Shown: piece by piece, positions 34,601 to 45,695 of the stretch
Layout: each line of letters begins with the position of its first letter
How positions within the stretch are numbered: position 1 is the first letter of the stretch
Assembly (NCBI GenBank): GCA_024663395.1
Contig: JANFAH010000100.1
Span: 1 to 64,000, forward strand
Length of the DNA stretch: 64,000 nucleotides
Direction: 5' to 3'
Source: Pisolithus tinctorius
Lineage: Eukaryota > Basidiomycota > Agaricomycetes > Boletales > Pisolithaceae
Made by a program: the position numbers and the translations under genes
Notes under the pieces: generated by a model
Database searches by the model: none
What the model was told of the DNA's origin: nothing
The model's input: the letters and a program-made list of their open reading frames with translations, nothing else

Positions 34601-34849
34601 TGAGTGCCTTGGCTCGGTGTCATGGATGGAAAGGCGTCACGGTATACCGAGTCTAATCTCGCGGCTGTGACCACGTGACAATCTCCCAATTTAGAAACGA
34701 TCGATCCTAAAGCAAGTCAGGGGTGATTCCATATCCGGGTTACTCCCATAACACGTGAAAGGTCCGCTTGAAGCCTTGAAGCGACCGGGAACGTTGATGA
34801 AGCCACCACACTCCTCATCTACACGGCCGTCGTAGCGCGATTCGATAAC
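34601..34849. promoter_or_regulatory. Bidirectional promoter region RPC1 / cytochrome b5-ACAD
   Basis: Only 249 bp separate the two divergent start codons, so both genes must share promoter DNA. It contains two CACGTGA stretches (about 34671 and 34752), E-box-like hexamers bound by bHLH factors in fungi; their use is inferred. Confidence 0.5.
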
Positions 34850-37036
34850 ATGTCACTAACTTACTTGAAAGAATTCACCCTTGAGGAGGTCGCAGAGGTG
34901 AGCGGTGGGACGGCTTATCGATCTACACGAGTTGTGTTTAGTGACCTGCGTACAGCACAACAAGGAAGGAGACCTGGTTCGTTACCGGTCTTCCTTTTTT
35001 TTCATGTCGGGCTTACCTCTAAGGTAGTGGATTGTCATCGATTCCAAAGTTTATGATTTGTCCCGGTTCGCCAACCTTCATCCTGGAGGGCCGGACGTGT
35101 TACTTGCAAGCGGTGTGGGTACGTCGTAGCTCCACGCACTCTCGTATCATTGCTTGACGACCTGCCAGCCGGGAAAGATGCTACCGCAGCTTTTTTTGGT
35201 TTGCATCGTCACGAAGTCCTTCTTCGTTCCCAGTACGCGCGCCTTCAAATCGGCTCCATCCGTGGCCAAGAGGAGCACATCAAATCACCAGAACCAGGAG
35301 CCATCTCTCACGTTCCTTACGCTGAGGCTACCTGGCTTACCCCTGGCTTCCATAGCCCATACTACAGTGACAATCACAGACGCTTTCATCATGCGGTGCG
35401 TGCCTTCTTCATGAAGGAGCTTTACCCGGAAGCCTTGCGTTGTGAAGAGAGCGGGAAACGTATATCCCAAGAAATGGTGGACAAGCTTAGGTGGGTTCGA
35501 CTGCCATCTGCTTCGTGTCATCTTGGTCACGACACAACCCCGACAGTAAATTGAACTTTTTGGCGATGCGGCTGGGTCCAGGAAAGTATCTCAAGGGTCT
35601 TACGCTCATGGGTGGGATCGTCAAGCCTGAAGAATTTGACTATTTCCATGAGGTTCGTCTCATTCATGTGAATCTGCCGCTGTCACCGCCATCTTGACGA
35701 GGCTTCCATAGCTCATACTAAACACCGAACTTGCCCGTTTCGGAACTCGAGGATTTGTTGATGGCCTACTCAATGGTGGGGTCATTGCTCTACCCCCAAT
35801 CTTTAACTACGGTACACCGGAACTTCAAATGCAGTACGTTCCAGACATACTCGCAGGCAAGAAGTACATCGCCCTGGCAATCACGGAGGCATTTGCAGGC
35901 AGTGATGTAGCTGGCGTGCAGACCACAGCAGTACGTGAGGGAAATGAATGGGTCATTACTGGAACAAAGAAGTGCGTGTAGTCTAGTATAGATTTCAGGG
36001 ACCACACGATACTAACGAGTTATAGGTGGATCACGAACGGGACATTCGCGGATTATTTCACAACGCTTTGTCAGACAGACGTACGTGACCATTTTTATCT
36101 CCCTCTGTTACTGCGTGTCGATGACATCCTCTGAGGCAGTCTGGTCCGACGGTTATTCTGGTTCCCCGCTCTTCCACAGTGTCCACAAAGCCTGTCAAGA
36201 CATCCTACTCTGCGACTGCTGGCACCGCTTACGTCACATTCTCTGGCACGCGTGTACCCGTGTCACACACGCTTGGCGGGGTTGGACAAGGTCTGCGTGT
36301 CATTCTATCTAACTTCAATCACGAACGGTGGATGGTCGTTGGGACGAGCCTCGGTGCGCAGCGGCTCGTCGTCGAGGAATGCCTGAAGTAGGTGCTCACG
36401 ATCACTACCCTCTCATTATTACTAATCCCTCGCCACTAAATCCATCAGATGGACGAATCAGCGTATGGCGTTTGGGAAGCCACTCAATGCGCAGCCAGTT
36501 ATACGGGCGAGACTTGCACTCATGATCGAACGAGTCGAGGCATGTCAATCCTGGGTTGAAAATATAACCTACCAAATGAACCATGTGCGTCTTTGAGTCT
36601 TGCGTTACGGGCAATATCGAAAGCAGTATATGTGGACCAGATGACGTACGCAGAACAGTCGGACAAACTGGCTGGGCCAATTGCCCTCTTAAAACAGTAA
36701 GTTGCGATCAGCACATGTCGATATATCGTACCCAGCATACATGATAAGGTTCGTATCTCGATCGGGTCGCGAGACCGCAGAAGATGCCGCCCAAATCTTT
36801 GGTGGGCGGGGCATCACAGTAGGAGGAATGGGCAAAGTCATCGAAAACGTTCGTTATGCATCCTCTGTGATCCCACCCTCACTCATGTTCTTCCTTTTTT
36901 CATTTATTTGTGGTGAATTCGCCAGTTCCACCGGACTTCACCATTCGATGCTATTCTTGCAGGGGCGGAAGATGTGTTGGGTGATCTTGGTGTCCGCCAG
37001 GCCATCCGCAAGATGCCCAAGAACACAAGGCTGTAA
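34850..37036 (+). CDS. Cytochrome b5 - acyl-CoA dehydrogenase fusion protein
   Basis: N-terminal cytochrome b5 haem domain: [16 protein letters not shown], a small exon HNKEGDL, then [21 protein letters not shown] (haem-ligand HPGG). This is followed by an acyl-CoA dehydrogenase fold: [45 protein letters not shown] (acyl-CoA signature variant), [56 protein letters not shown] and a C-terminal [22 protein letters not shown] with the FAD-contact QIFGG. Such fusions are common in fungi; they presumably pass electrons from the flavin to haem b5 instead of ETF, but the substrate is unknown. No presequence is evident, so a peroxisomal or cytosolic place is possible. About 9 introns. Confidence 0.88.
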
Positions 37037-38113
37037 CTGAGTCAAGCACTGTTACATTCCCTTTGTAAGAGGAAAGCGCCCATTGTGGAATTATACCTCT
37101 ATCGTTTAAAGGTTGTAGTCTTTCGACTTTGGGGTTAGTCCAACTGCAGGTGTAAGGGGTGTAAATAGGTGTGAATGCTAATACTCGTCATTCATTTTCA
37201 ACGTCTCCCACCCACGGTTCGCCGATCGCGGCCCCGGCCCGGCCAATGCGAACTACATCATATCACGTGGTTGAACTGTATCAACGACGTTCGGCGTCCC
37301 GCAGATGCCAGAGAACGATGTTAAAACATGTCGCAGACAACCCGATCCTGACATGTGGGACTTTAAGAAATCCTGCATACCCCGGCGACTCCTGGCTACT
37401 TCCTTTGCATTTTTCTGTCGTGTTTTGTGACCGTTTCTTGGTTCTAATTTCTCTTGTTTTTCCGCACGTAGGTTGTCAGGAAGACAGCAAATTCCAGAAT
37501 AATGTCCTTGATAACACCCACATTTGCCCAATTTTTGGCGCGAACTCGGAGGCGGCTGTTAGCAGTAATAATAGATAACAGGGCTACGGAGCACTACTGA
37601 CCCTACAAGGAAGTACAACTCACCTATTTGAAATCTCATATTGAATACGAACGTTAGTTGCCTCCCCGAGTGGCACTCCTGCCACATAACCGTGGCCGAA
37701 AGTAAGTGCAGGTGAGCCTTGCAACGTCATAGCTAAGTGGAAAACATACCTTCATCTGATACCAAAAACGTCATCTAGTCTAGACTATGTGATCACTGTC
37801 CATGGTAATAACATACACTCTGCCTTATCAAATGACTATTGACAGGACACTGTTGGGAGCGTGACGTTCGGCTCCACCCACGACAAACAGGTGAGATTGA
37901 TGCCGGCGTGAATCTATTCATATCGCATTCGTGGACAGCTCTGATTAAACCAGCCCGTGGGTTTCTGCAGTTGCTACGTGTTAGAGAAGTATGGCTCCAC
38001 ACCCTTTTGCTCAACTTTGGTGAAAGGGAAATTACATACCACGATTATGCCCAGGACTCAAGATATAAAAGCATGGTGAAGTATGAACCGTCCTCAAAAT
38101 TTCACTCGCGAAC
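37037..38113. repeat. Upstream part of repeat unit 1 of the secreted-protein locus
   Basis: No gene. Segments recur downstream with substitutions: 37360-37535 matches about 39690-39850 (gggactttaag..., ttgataacaccc/ttgataacaagc), 37600-37645 matches about 39920-39967 (ctcacctatttgaaa), and 37664-37750 matches 38815-38935 and 40053-40150 (gccttgcaacgtc, gctaagtggaa). A TATA box (TATAAAA, 38064-38070) lies 44 bp before the start codon of the first secreted-protein gene. Confidence 0.75.
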
Positions 38114-38483
38114 ATGCAACTCACGAAGGCATTCGTTCTCCTTGCCCTTGCCGCATACGTGCGCGGACAATGTGCAGCTTGTGCAAACACCGTGGGCGGC
38201 GAGGCCTTTGTAAGCTCGTGCACTCAGGACGCTGTCTCCGAGACCTATTGCAAGTGAGCACCACGTTTCACCTGACGGATTCCCCAAAGAGCTGAAGAGA
38301 TTCTGGTCAGTTATGCCTATACCAACAATTGTGTTTATGTCGTGCGTGCATGGTTGCCCTTAAGAGATGAACGCGGCAACATCTAACAGCAAATGTGGAC
38401 AGCCTAATAGCTACACCCTTTCCTTTGGCATCGGTGATTGCCCACTTTCTGTAGGAACAAGCACAGATTGCACTCCGTGTTGA
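38114..38483 (+). CDS. Small secreted 8-Cys protein, copy 1
   Basis: Three exons: 38114-38253, 38311-38341 (31 nt) and 38403-38483, giving 83 aa. Residues 1-19 (MQLTKAFVLLALAAYVRGQ) form a signal peptide. The mature part has eight cysteines, starting CAAC and ending DCTPC, so four disulfides are likely. The exon chain was fixed by comparison with copy 3 (40510-40880), which has the same intron positions and phases and the same Cys pattern. TATA box at 38064. Role unknown; size, secretion and Cys content fit a fungal small secreted (effector-like or self-recognition) protein. Too short and split for simple ORF finding. Confidence 0.8.
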
Positions 38484-39345
38484 CGCCCCTGTGGAGTCGG
38501 GGGGGGAAGGAAGTTGAAGAGGATTTCTCGTTGATTCTTGGTGTTTCTACTGCTCAGGTGATATCCCCCTTCTGAATATTAGAGTCCCGAGAACGTGCTA
38601 GCGCAGAGATGATTGCAGTACAGACTACCTCACCAGCCTTGACGGGTGAAGAGCTAATTTGATGGAGAATTGGGACAGTTGCAGATATACACTATCCTTC
38701 GTTGGCATTCTGCGGTCAAACAATTCAAAAACCTCCGTGAATAAGGGCGGAGCTTACCGCAGACCAGTTTTCTCCTATTTCAAGCCCCCCAGGCTGAGTT
38801 TCCTTGGTAAGACAGCGTAATTCAGAGCCCCTACAGCTCCTACTACACCTGAGACTGGCGAGCGCCCGTGAGTAATTGCGGCCTAAAGCACTAGCTGGTA
38901 CATGTGCGCCTTGCAACGTCTTCTAATCTCGCCTCCACGTTCACGGTGCAAATGTTTTCATCAAAATGACCATCGATACGACGCTATGAGGAGCATTACA
39001 TTCGGCTCTTCACCAGCGAGGTGGGATTGATACCAATGCGAGCGTATTGGTATCATCAAATTACATTCCTGGACAGCTCTGATTAAACCTGCGGCCAATA
39101 GCCTTCCCCTTCCTCCTCCGCACATTAGGGCCTTGGATGGAATATAAACGGTCAGTTCTATTTCTTTCCACGCGCGTCGCCGCAGGCCACACATATTGGG
39201 AAGTAACCTGACGCCAACGTGTCACATCCACATTTCCTGCAGTCTTTTGTTCAGCTTGTCGGAAAGAAAACTAGAAACTGAAATAATGAATTGTCCCCGG
39301 AACTCGAGGTATAAATGCGTGAAGAAATCTAATCCACTCGTAAGG
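38484..39345. repeat. Repeat unit 2 upstream region
   Basis: No gene. From about 38740 the bases follow the upstream regions of copies 1 and 3; ttcctggacagctctgattaaacc at about 39065 repeats about 37930-37955. A TATA-like TATAAAT is kept at 39310-39316. Confidence 0.7.
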
Positions 39346-39480
39346 ATACAACTCATGAAAATGCTCTTGCTGGGTCACTGGTATTCAAGATATGTGAGGT
39401 CCCACACCAAATGAAGGTTCGGCTCCAAACATTTTAGTCCTAACCCTTGGTTACCGCTTCAGCCTCGGAATCTCAGCAAC
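39346..39480 (+). pseudogene. Dead middle copy of the small secreted protein
   Basis: At the position of the start codon, atacaactcatgaaa replaces atgcaactcatgaag of copy 3, so ATG has become ATA. The signal-peptide codons continue for a few triplets and then lose similarity; no CAAC motif or later exon can be traced. The upstream promoter-like region is still recognisable. Confidence 0.7.
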
Positions 39481-40509
39481 GGAGTGTCGTCCCCGAGCAT
39501 CCTAAAACATCCGGCAGTGGTTTGGGAATATCGATATCGGTGCCAGTACTTCGTTTTCAGGAGTCCATGTGACGACGCCGCCACTACTGAAGGTTGAACA
39601 TATCAATAGCATGACCGATCATCCTCTGAGCCCGACTGTGTTTCAGGAAAAACAGTTAAAATGTTCAGCAGATACAACACGAACCTGACGTGAGGGACTT
39701 TGAGAGCCCCACGTTCCCTGACGGCCACCGTCGCATTGTTCTGCCATATCTTACGGCCGTCTTAAATTCTTGCGTTTCTCCGCAGGTAGGTCTTCCAGCA
39801 CACAGCACATTCTAGCATACTATTTTGATAACAAGCACACTTGCCTGATGTCCGGTGAGCGAACCAAGAAGTTGCTGCTCACAGCAACGGACAACGGAGT
39901 TACGGGCCAGTATTGGCCCCAGAAGGAAGCACGGCTCACCTATTTGAAACTTTCATGCGGAATATGAAGCCCGGGTTCAGTCTCAAGTCAGTAGTAAAGG
40001 AGGGTCGGACTGCTCGGAGTTTTCTCGGCAAGAGAGCGTTAACTGGGTGTCCCTACAGCTCCTAGGGGCGTGCTCCCATGTGGTGCATTTGTGGCCAAGT
40101 GCAGGTGCAGGTGAGCCCTGCAATGTCGTTGCTAAGTGGAATACACCCATAGTGGTTAATGGTAGACAATTGTTTTCATCCAAGAGCTCTAAGATGCCCA
40201 ATGACAGCACACCATCAAGAGCGTGACATTTAGCACCCGCTCCGAACTCACTAAAAAGGCGGAATCGATACTGGCGCGAATCCATATAATCACCTGATAT
40301 CATATGTTGCGGTCTTGGCAGTCGGCGCCAACACACCTATCAGAGGTCGGTCTGATGTTTTCCCCCCGCGCCGCTGTAGTCGCCACGTATTAGAAACGAA
40401 GCCAACGTGTCGGGGAGGAAACCACGTACTAGGATCGTGCCCCTGAACTTGGGTATAAAAGCAAAATGAAACGTGCAAATTCGTTACAATTTACAATCCA
40501 TTCGCAAAG
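39481..40509. repeat. Repeat unit 3 upstream region
   Basis: No gene. Corresponds to 37.3-38.1 kb (unit 1) with substitutions and small indels. TATAAAA at 40454-40460, 50 bp before the start of copy 3. Confidence 0.7.
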
Positions 40510-40880
40510 ATGCAACTCATGAAGACATTCGCTCTCCTCGCCTTTGCTGCATACGCGCACGCAGGATGTGCAGCTTGCCCGAGTACCGTGGACGGCGAGC
40601 CCCTTGAAAGCTCGTGTGTCTCGGACATTGGCTCCTATACCTATTGCAGGTAAGCGCCCTGTTTTTTTTTATTACTCGGCGGGTCCCTAAAAAGCTTTTG
40701 GCCAGTTATGAATGGAGCGACACTTGCGTTTACACCGTGCGTGCATGATTTTGCTCAAGAAATGAGCGTGACAACATCTAACAACGAGTCTGACAGTCCG
40801 ATGGCTACGTGCTTACCCTTGAGAGCACCGGTAACTGCCCACATCATGTCGGAACAAGCTCAGATTGCTCTGCGTGTTGA
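40510..40880 (+). CDS. Small secreted 8-Cys protein, copy 3
   Basis: Exons 40510-40649, 40706-40736 (31 nt) and 40797-40880, giving 84 aa. Signal peptide MQLMKTFALLAFAAYAHA. The mature protein begins GCAACPSTVDGE and ends SSDCSAC, with eight cysteines aligned to copy 1. Exons 1 and 2 have exactly the same lengths (140 and 31 nt) and phases as copy 1, and exon 3 differs by one codon. This agreement is the main support for both models. The mature part is clearly diverged from copy 1 while Cys and frame are kept, which suggests selection for a folded product. Role unknown. Confidence 0.8.
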
Positions 40881-41607
40881 CGGCCCTGTGAGGTCGGGGT
40901 GTCAAGAGGAAGTTGAAGAGGATTGCTATTTGATTCTTGGTGTTTCTGCCGCTCAGATAATATGTAGTAGAGGTCCGAGGACTACATACTGTCCCAGAAA
41001 TTCGAGATTATATAGGACGCCCACTTTCCTTGATGGTATAGGAGTTATATTCTCAGCTATTCAATGGGTACGAATATAGATATGCTGATTGCAAGTCAGC
41101 TAACGTGATGCGCGATGGGCCACCCTCACTTCTCGTGAGAAGCTAGATAGACTGCTAGTCTGAAGTAGAGTTTCCAGATGGTCGCATGTCCCTCAGATAT
41201 CCCCTATTCTTTGTCGTCCAATAGCCACTGAAATTCCACCGGCTTTTAAACACGCCTTATTCTGAAGCTTCCGTATGGTTATTTAGTAAGATATGGGATC
41301 CCTTTAAGCACATCGCGGGGCATTGCCTTCGTAGAAATCGAATGAGGATTGAGTCACGATCTTGATACATGCAAATCGCAAGCGCAACGTTGTGTCCGAC
41401 CACCAACTCCGCTTGATACGAATCCATCGTAAGATATAGCAGTTTATCATTGATTCGGCCTGCGGTTCCTGATCTCTTACCATATAACGGTCTCTAGCGT
41501 ACTACAACGCAATACGGAACAAAAGTCCTAGTCCAAGACGTTTCGGCGACGTTACAAAAAATATTTACACTCATTCAAATTTCATGCTGGTTCGTGATCA
41601 TCACCGA
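40881..41607. other. Intergenic
   Basis: 3' flanks of two convergent secreted-protein genes; no gene, repeat or RNA recognised. Confidence 0.5.
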
Positions 41608-42405
41608 TCATATGATTTGGAGAGTACCCCATATGAGCACCAGGGCAATGCCGCTGTAAGCCTGGCCCAGGATGGTTCTGATTGCGCTATTCGTCGAGGA
41701 CGTTGCACTCGCTGATGTAGCACCGGTTTCGGACGAGGTGCCGGTGACACTAGCCACGGGTGGTACCGTGACTACTCCAGACCCAGTCGCGGAGGCCTCA
41801 GTTGCGGATGCTAGGACACAGTTAGCAGAAGCGATGTATACAAGGTGATCGTGACTGACGGGAAGGCGTCGTATGAGATGATAGTGCTTCAGCGTATGAG
41901 CTGTGCTTAGTGTGACCTTGAGACGTCCCCGGGGGCTGAGGCAAAGCACCCGCTTGAACACAAGACGATAACAGCTCTGCCCAGCGTTTAGATCATCAGC
42001 CACTAATGATATGCATAAATTAAAAGGGGGACCCACGCTCAACTGCGGCTTTTGTGGCGCTAGTGGAATTAGAGCCATCGATGACCTTGCTTACGCATCC
42101 GAGGCAGGTATGATACGATTTAATGAAAGTCGATGTACAGCATACAGATGTCGGACAGCCCTGTATGTATGCCTTGTTAGGATTGACACAACAGGTGAGG
42201 CCACAACATTGCTTACCGACGTGTTAGTATTGTTCGATATGGGATCACAAACGGGCGTACACTGCGATGGGATCGTTGTCTGTCTCTTACTGACGGAGAC
42301 ACCGAACAAGGCTAGAATGGCGTCCGCGCTGTATGGTCCAGGGCCAATGGTCTGAGCACTGCTCAAGGCCACAAACGCTGCCAACACAAGTGAGACGAAG
42401 CGCAT
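41608..42405 (-). CDS. GPI-type Cys-rich secreted protein A
   Basis: Start at 42405 (MRFVSLVLAAFVALSSAQ, signal peptide), then ADAILALFGV and TTIPSQCTPVCDPISNN. Exon 1 ends at 42217. Exon 2 (from about 42155) gives GCPTSVCCTSTFIKSYHTCLGC. The C-terminal part is Ser/Thr/Ala-rich (TEASATGSGVVTVPP, SSETGATSASATSS) and ends in a hydrophobic tail (YSGIALVLIWGTLQII), as in GPI-anchored wall proteins. The link between the Cys-rich part and the Ser/Thr part near 42040-41830 is uncertain: a direct read runs into a stop after SPF, so an intron or a one-base shift lies there. Related to 43024-43803 and to the relic at 8731. Confidence 0.7.
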
Positions 42406-43023
42406 TGCAAGAGCTTTCTGCTGGTATCACTGAGAGGGTTCGAGAGGTAAAGAGAGGTCGGGCTCAAGAAGTCCCACTACCGTGTTCCAATATATAGTGC
42501 GCGACATATATTCGCGCCCTGAGCTGATCTACTGCTGCGCAAACGTGTAGGAAGAGCATGTCCGCCGTCGTGGTTCTAACCGAACACTAAGTGGAGTAGG
42601 GTGGTGCCGCCAGTGGAATTTGGGCGGACTGATGGGACGAGTAAAAACACCTGCTGTGCATTCTAACGACATTCTTCGGTTCGCGAGTACTAGTGCTGCG
42701 GGTGAGAGCTTCAGTGTCATCGGATGTGCAGCTGGTTTGGTTATGACCGTCATGACGCGGGATGGCTTTACCAAATGTGGAACAGACTCATACATTGATC
42801 GAGTAATATCACAGCTATTCGATCTAAGCGCGTAAGATATATACAATCGACAGTCGGATGATCAGTACAATCGGCAACGTTCAACATTGAGTACTCGAGT
42901 AGAGGTAGAGGTCCTAGTGACTACATACACCTTGTTCGTTATCACAAGACAATTTCGTAACAGTTCTTTATCCTCGAAGTGATCAGTCATTAACTGATGC
43001 AAATCCATGTCTGGGCACGCCTA
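42406..43023. other. Intergenic
   Basis: Upstream of protein A; an AT run (aatatatag) at about 42489-42497 could be its TATA box on the minus strand. No gene recognised. Confidence 0.5.
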
Positions 43024-43803
43024 TCACAAAACTTGATGGACAGCCCAGATAAGAGCCAAGCCTAAGATCTCGCGGGCATGCACTTGAACTTCCCTAGTAG
43101 CGCCACTTGTTGAAGTAGGCTGCGCTCCAGAGGTAGTACTGGTTGTGGCATTGCCAGAAGCAGTGGTAGTAGCAGACGTAGGTACGGGTGAAGCTGCAGG
43201 CGCTGTGATAGTAGAAAAAGTAGGAAGACTCTTAGAAGATGTACTTGCCGCTATAAGAAGATCGTCAGCACACATAGTTAGGCGACAGGTGGTTCTGCGT
43301 ACCTTTAGCTGTTGTCTTACCTGATGAAGAGGCCGCATCAACGCCAGAGGTGGGAGCTGTTTGGCCTGGCAGTGCTGGCGGCGGCGAAAGCGAATAACCT
43401 GCTGTTTCACAAGCAGCCCAAAGTTCTATCGGATAACATCAGTGCTGTCTACGACGTAGCCCATAAGAAGACACACGATTGAGAGCGGTTTGCTCAGGAG
43501 CGTAGTCGAAGGAAGGCAGATTTGAGCCTATACAGCTGAAGCAGTTATAGTATTCGGTAATAAATGTGTTGGTGCAACACTGAGACTGCGGGCAACCCTG
43601 GCAACGTTATCAGTACCGATACCGTCTCAGTCGAGATAACTGTAAATGCTCACCGCGTTCCCTTCGTTCACAACATTTTGACAGGTGGACGTGCAGGCAG
43701 CGGGGACGTCAACAGGGCTCTGCCTTCTGTCGATAGCGACCAGGCCCCTTGCGCCTCCCGCGGCAACCAACGCTACAGAGACAAGTAACAACGCAAATTG
43801 CAT
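43024..43803 (-). CDS. GPI-type Cys-rich secreted protein B
   Basis: Start at 43803 (MQFALLLVSVALVAAGGARG, signal peptide). First Cys block ACTSTCQNVVNEGN; second exon GCPQSQCCTNTFITEYYNCFSCIGS; then LWAACETAGYSLSPPPALPG. The Ser/Thr-rich stalk (SKSLPTFSTITAP, TTTASGNATTSTTSG) ends in a short hydrophobic tail EILGLALIWAVHQVL. Cys spacing (C..xC, CCT.TF, C..C) matches protein A, so the two are tandem paralogues on the same strand. Three or four exons; inner borders by eye. Likely attached to the cell wall or plasma membrane; role unknown. Confidence 0.72.
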
Positions 43804-44321
43804 CGTAGAAGTAGGATGGAGGGTGCTGTATGAGAGGGCCACACGAAGGAGCGAAAGAGCAGGAAGGGGCCGATTTTAAGGGAATTGTGAAGGAGGGTGT
43901 GTACAGCAATTTGGAGCCGCCCAGGAAGCATGGCCTGTCGGACGTCAGCCCACTTGCTGCGCATAGCGCATGTTTCCTGTTGTTCGGCTTGATGAATTAT
44001 GTCCCTGTAACGCCAAAGGCCTAGCATTAAATGACCCAAGACCAATCGATTGATAAGCCAGATATGTATGTTGCTCTCGAGAGCGCCGAGGTGAAAATGT
44101 ACCCCTGAGATTTGTCTTGACCATCATGATCATGTTTTTGATTTGGGTAGCATGGGCGCATCGAAGTTCGGACGCAGTTCCTTTCCTTGAGAACATTCTC
44201 CACCCGGTGCTGCCGTTCTCTACGTCGGTCATACATAGTAAACGTCTACGCCAGCAGCAACATTGACTGAACGAAAAGTAGACAAGTTTCATTTGGTTTG
44301 CAAGTCGTGTGATTTCGGATA
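43804..44321. other. Intergenic
   Basis: Between protein B and the carrier gene (divergent). Open frames on the minus strand show no recognisable similarity. Confidence 0.45.
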
Positions 44322-45695
44322 TGTCATCACCAAGCATTTTCTTCCAAGCTCACACCCAATCCTCATTGCATGACAAGTAGCCAGCCGTCTTTCTTTCCAA
44401 CTTCTGCTTTGGTGTGCAGCTCTCTCACAGTCGTACACGTATAAAAAAACTAACTTTGCCTTCAGGACCATGCAGCAGCAGGACTGGGTGCTGGCATTGT
44501 CGCAGTGCTTTGCATGCAGCCCCTGGACTTGCTCAAGGTGAAGTTTCAAGTCTCAACTGAGAGCCCTCGAGGTGGTGCCGGGAGGCAAATATGGAATTCT
44601 TTGAAAGAAATTAAAGTACAACAAGGATGGAGAGGCCTATATCGTGGTCTAGGGCCGAACGTTGCGGGTAATGCCTCCAGCTGGGGTCTCTACTTCCTCT
44701 TGTAAGTGCTTTTTATATATACACACGATTGTTGGCAATCCGGACGCTGACCTTCATTGGCTGTACGAAGCTATGACATGCTGAAAAAACGCGCCGCCGG
44801 GGATGACCCCAACTTTCGCATGTCTGCTGGATCGTACCTGCTCTGTTCGGCACAAGCAAGTCCGCGGTCACACTTCTTTACCGGGCCTCGACACCCGGGT
44901 GTTGAGATATGCTAATGGTGATTTGTTCAGGCGCCGTAACTGCTATATTGACCAATCCAATATGGGTCGTCAAAGTTCGCATGTTTACCTCTCGTCCCGA
45001 TTCTCCGAATTCCTACAGGGGTCTATGGCGTAAGTGTACTGAGGAAACTTGTGGATAAGTGACGTCCTCACATCGCATCAGACGGCTTGTCGAGTGTATG
45101 GCGCACAGAGGGCATGACTGGTCTTTGGAAGGGCACCTCGCTTGCCCTTGTCGGGGTCAGCAATGGGGCCGTCCAGTTTATGGCATATGAAGAGATGAAA
45201 CGGTGGGGTTTCGAACGAAAACGCAGGCAATTCATGAAAGCCGGAAGGACTATGACTCCGGAGGACGACAAGCTCGTACGTCATGGCCCTTCTACCCATT
45301 TTCTATTGCTGACGGAATCCGCAGTCCAACGCCGCCTATACCGTTATGTCAGGTGCAAGCAAGCTTTTTGCTCTTGGGATAACATATCCGTACCAAGTTA
45401 TCCGGTCGCGAATACAAGTGAGTCTTACGCAACGCAAGTGGTTGTGTTGTTTACGAACTACTCTGCTTAGAACAACGCTACGCAGCACTTATACCCAGAT
45501 ATCCTTACTACCGTCAAGCGGACCTGGAAAGGGGAAAGTGTCAGGGGCTTTTACAGGGGCTTGGGCACTAACCTTGTTCGCGTCCTTCCTGGAACGTGTG
45601 TTACGTTCGTTGTCTACGAGAACTTGGCTTGGCTGCTCCGCACAACTGCTGCGCGACGGCAAGCCCTTGCCGGTACTCCAGGTCTTACATCATAG
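44322..45695 (+). CDS. FLX1: Mitochondrial carrier, FAD/folate type (FLX1-like)
   Basis: SLC25 inner-membrane carrier; FLX1-type proteins move FAD/flavins or folate across the inner membrane. From the second exon (44467): DHAAAGLGAGIVAVLCMQPLDLLKVKFQV (first signature), GWRGLYRGLGPNVAGNASSWGLYF. Then come GAVTAILTNPIWVVKVRMF (second signature, PIWVVK typical of this group), EGMTGLWKGTSLALVGVSNGAVQFM, LFALGITYPYQVIRSRIQ (third signature), GFYRGLGTNLVRVLPGTCVTFVVYEN and the stop at 45693-45695. The first exon is not resolved; an ATG at 44322 is the best candidate, but its donor phase does not fit, so the N-terminus is provisional. Confidence 0.85.

Noticed and set aside
37171..37578. A 135-codon plus-strand frame downstream of the ACAD fusion gene
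   Set aside because: No signal peptide, family motif or intron support; part of the same DNA recurs as non-coding repeat near 39.7 kb.
37000..44000. Accessory block as a secondary-metabolite or transposon cluster
   Set aside because: No synthase, transposase, reverse transcriptase or terminal repeats were recognised; only small secreted-protein genes and their local duplicates.
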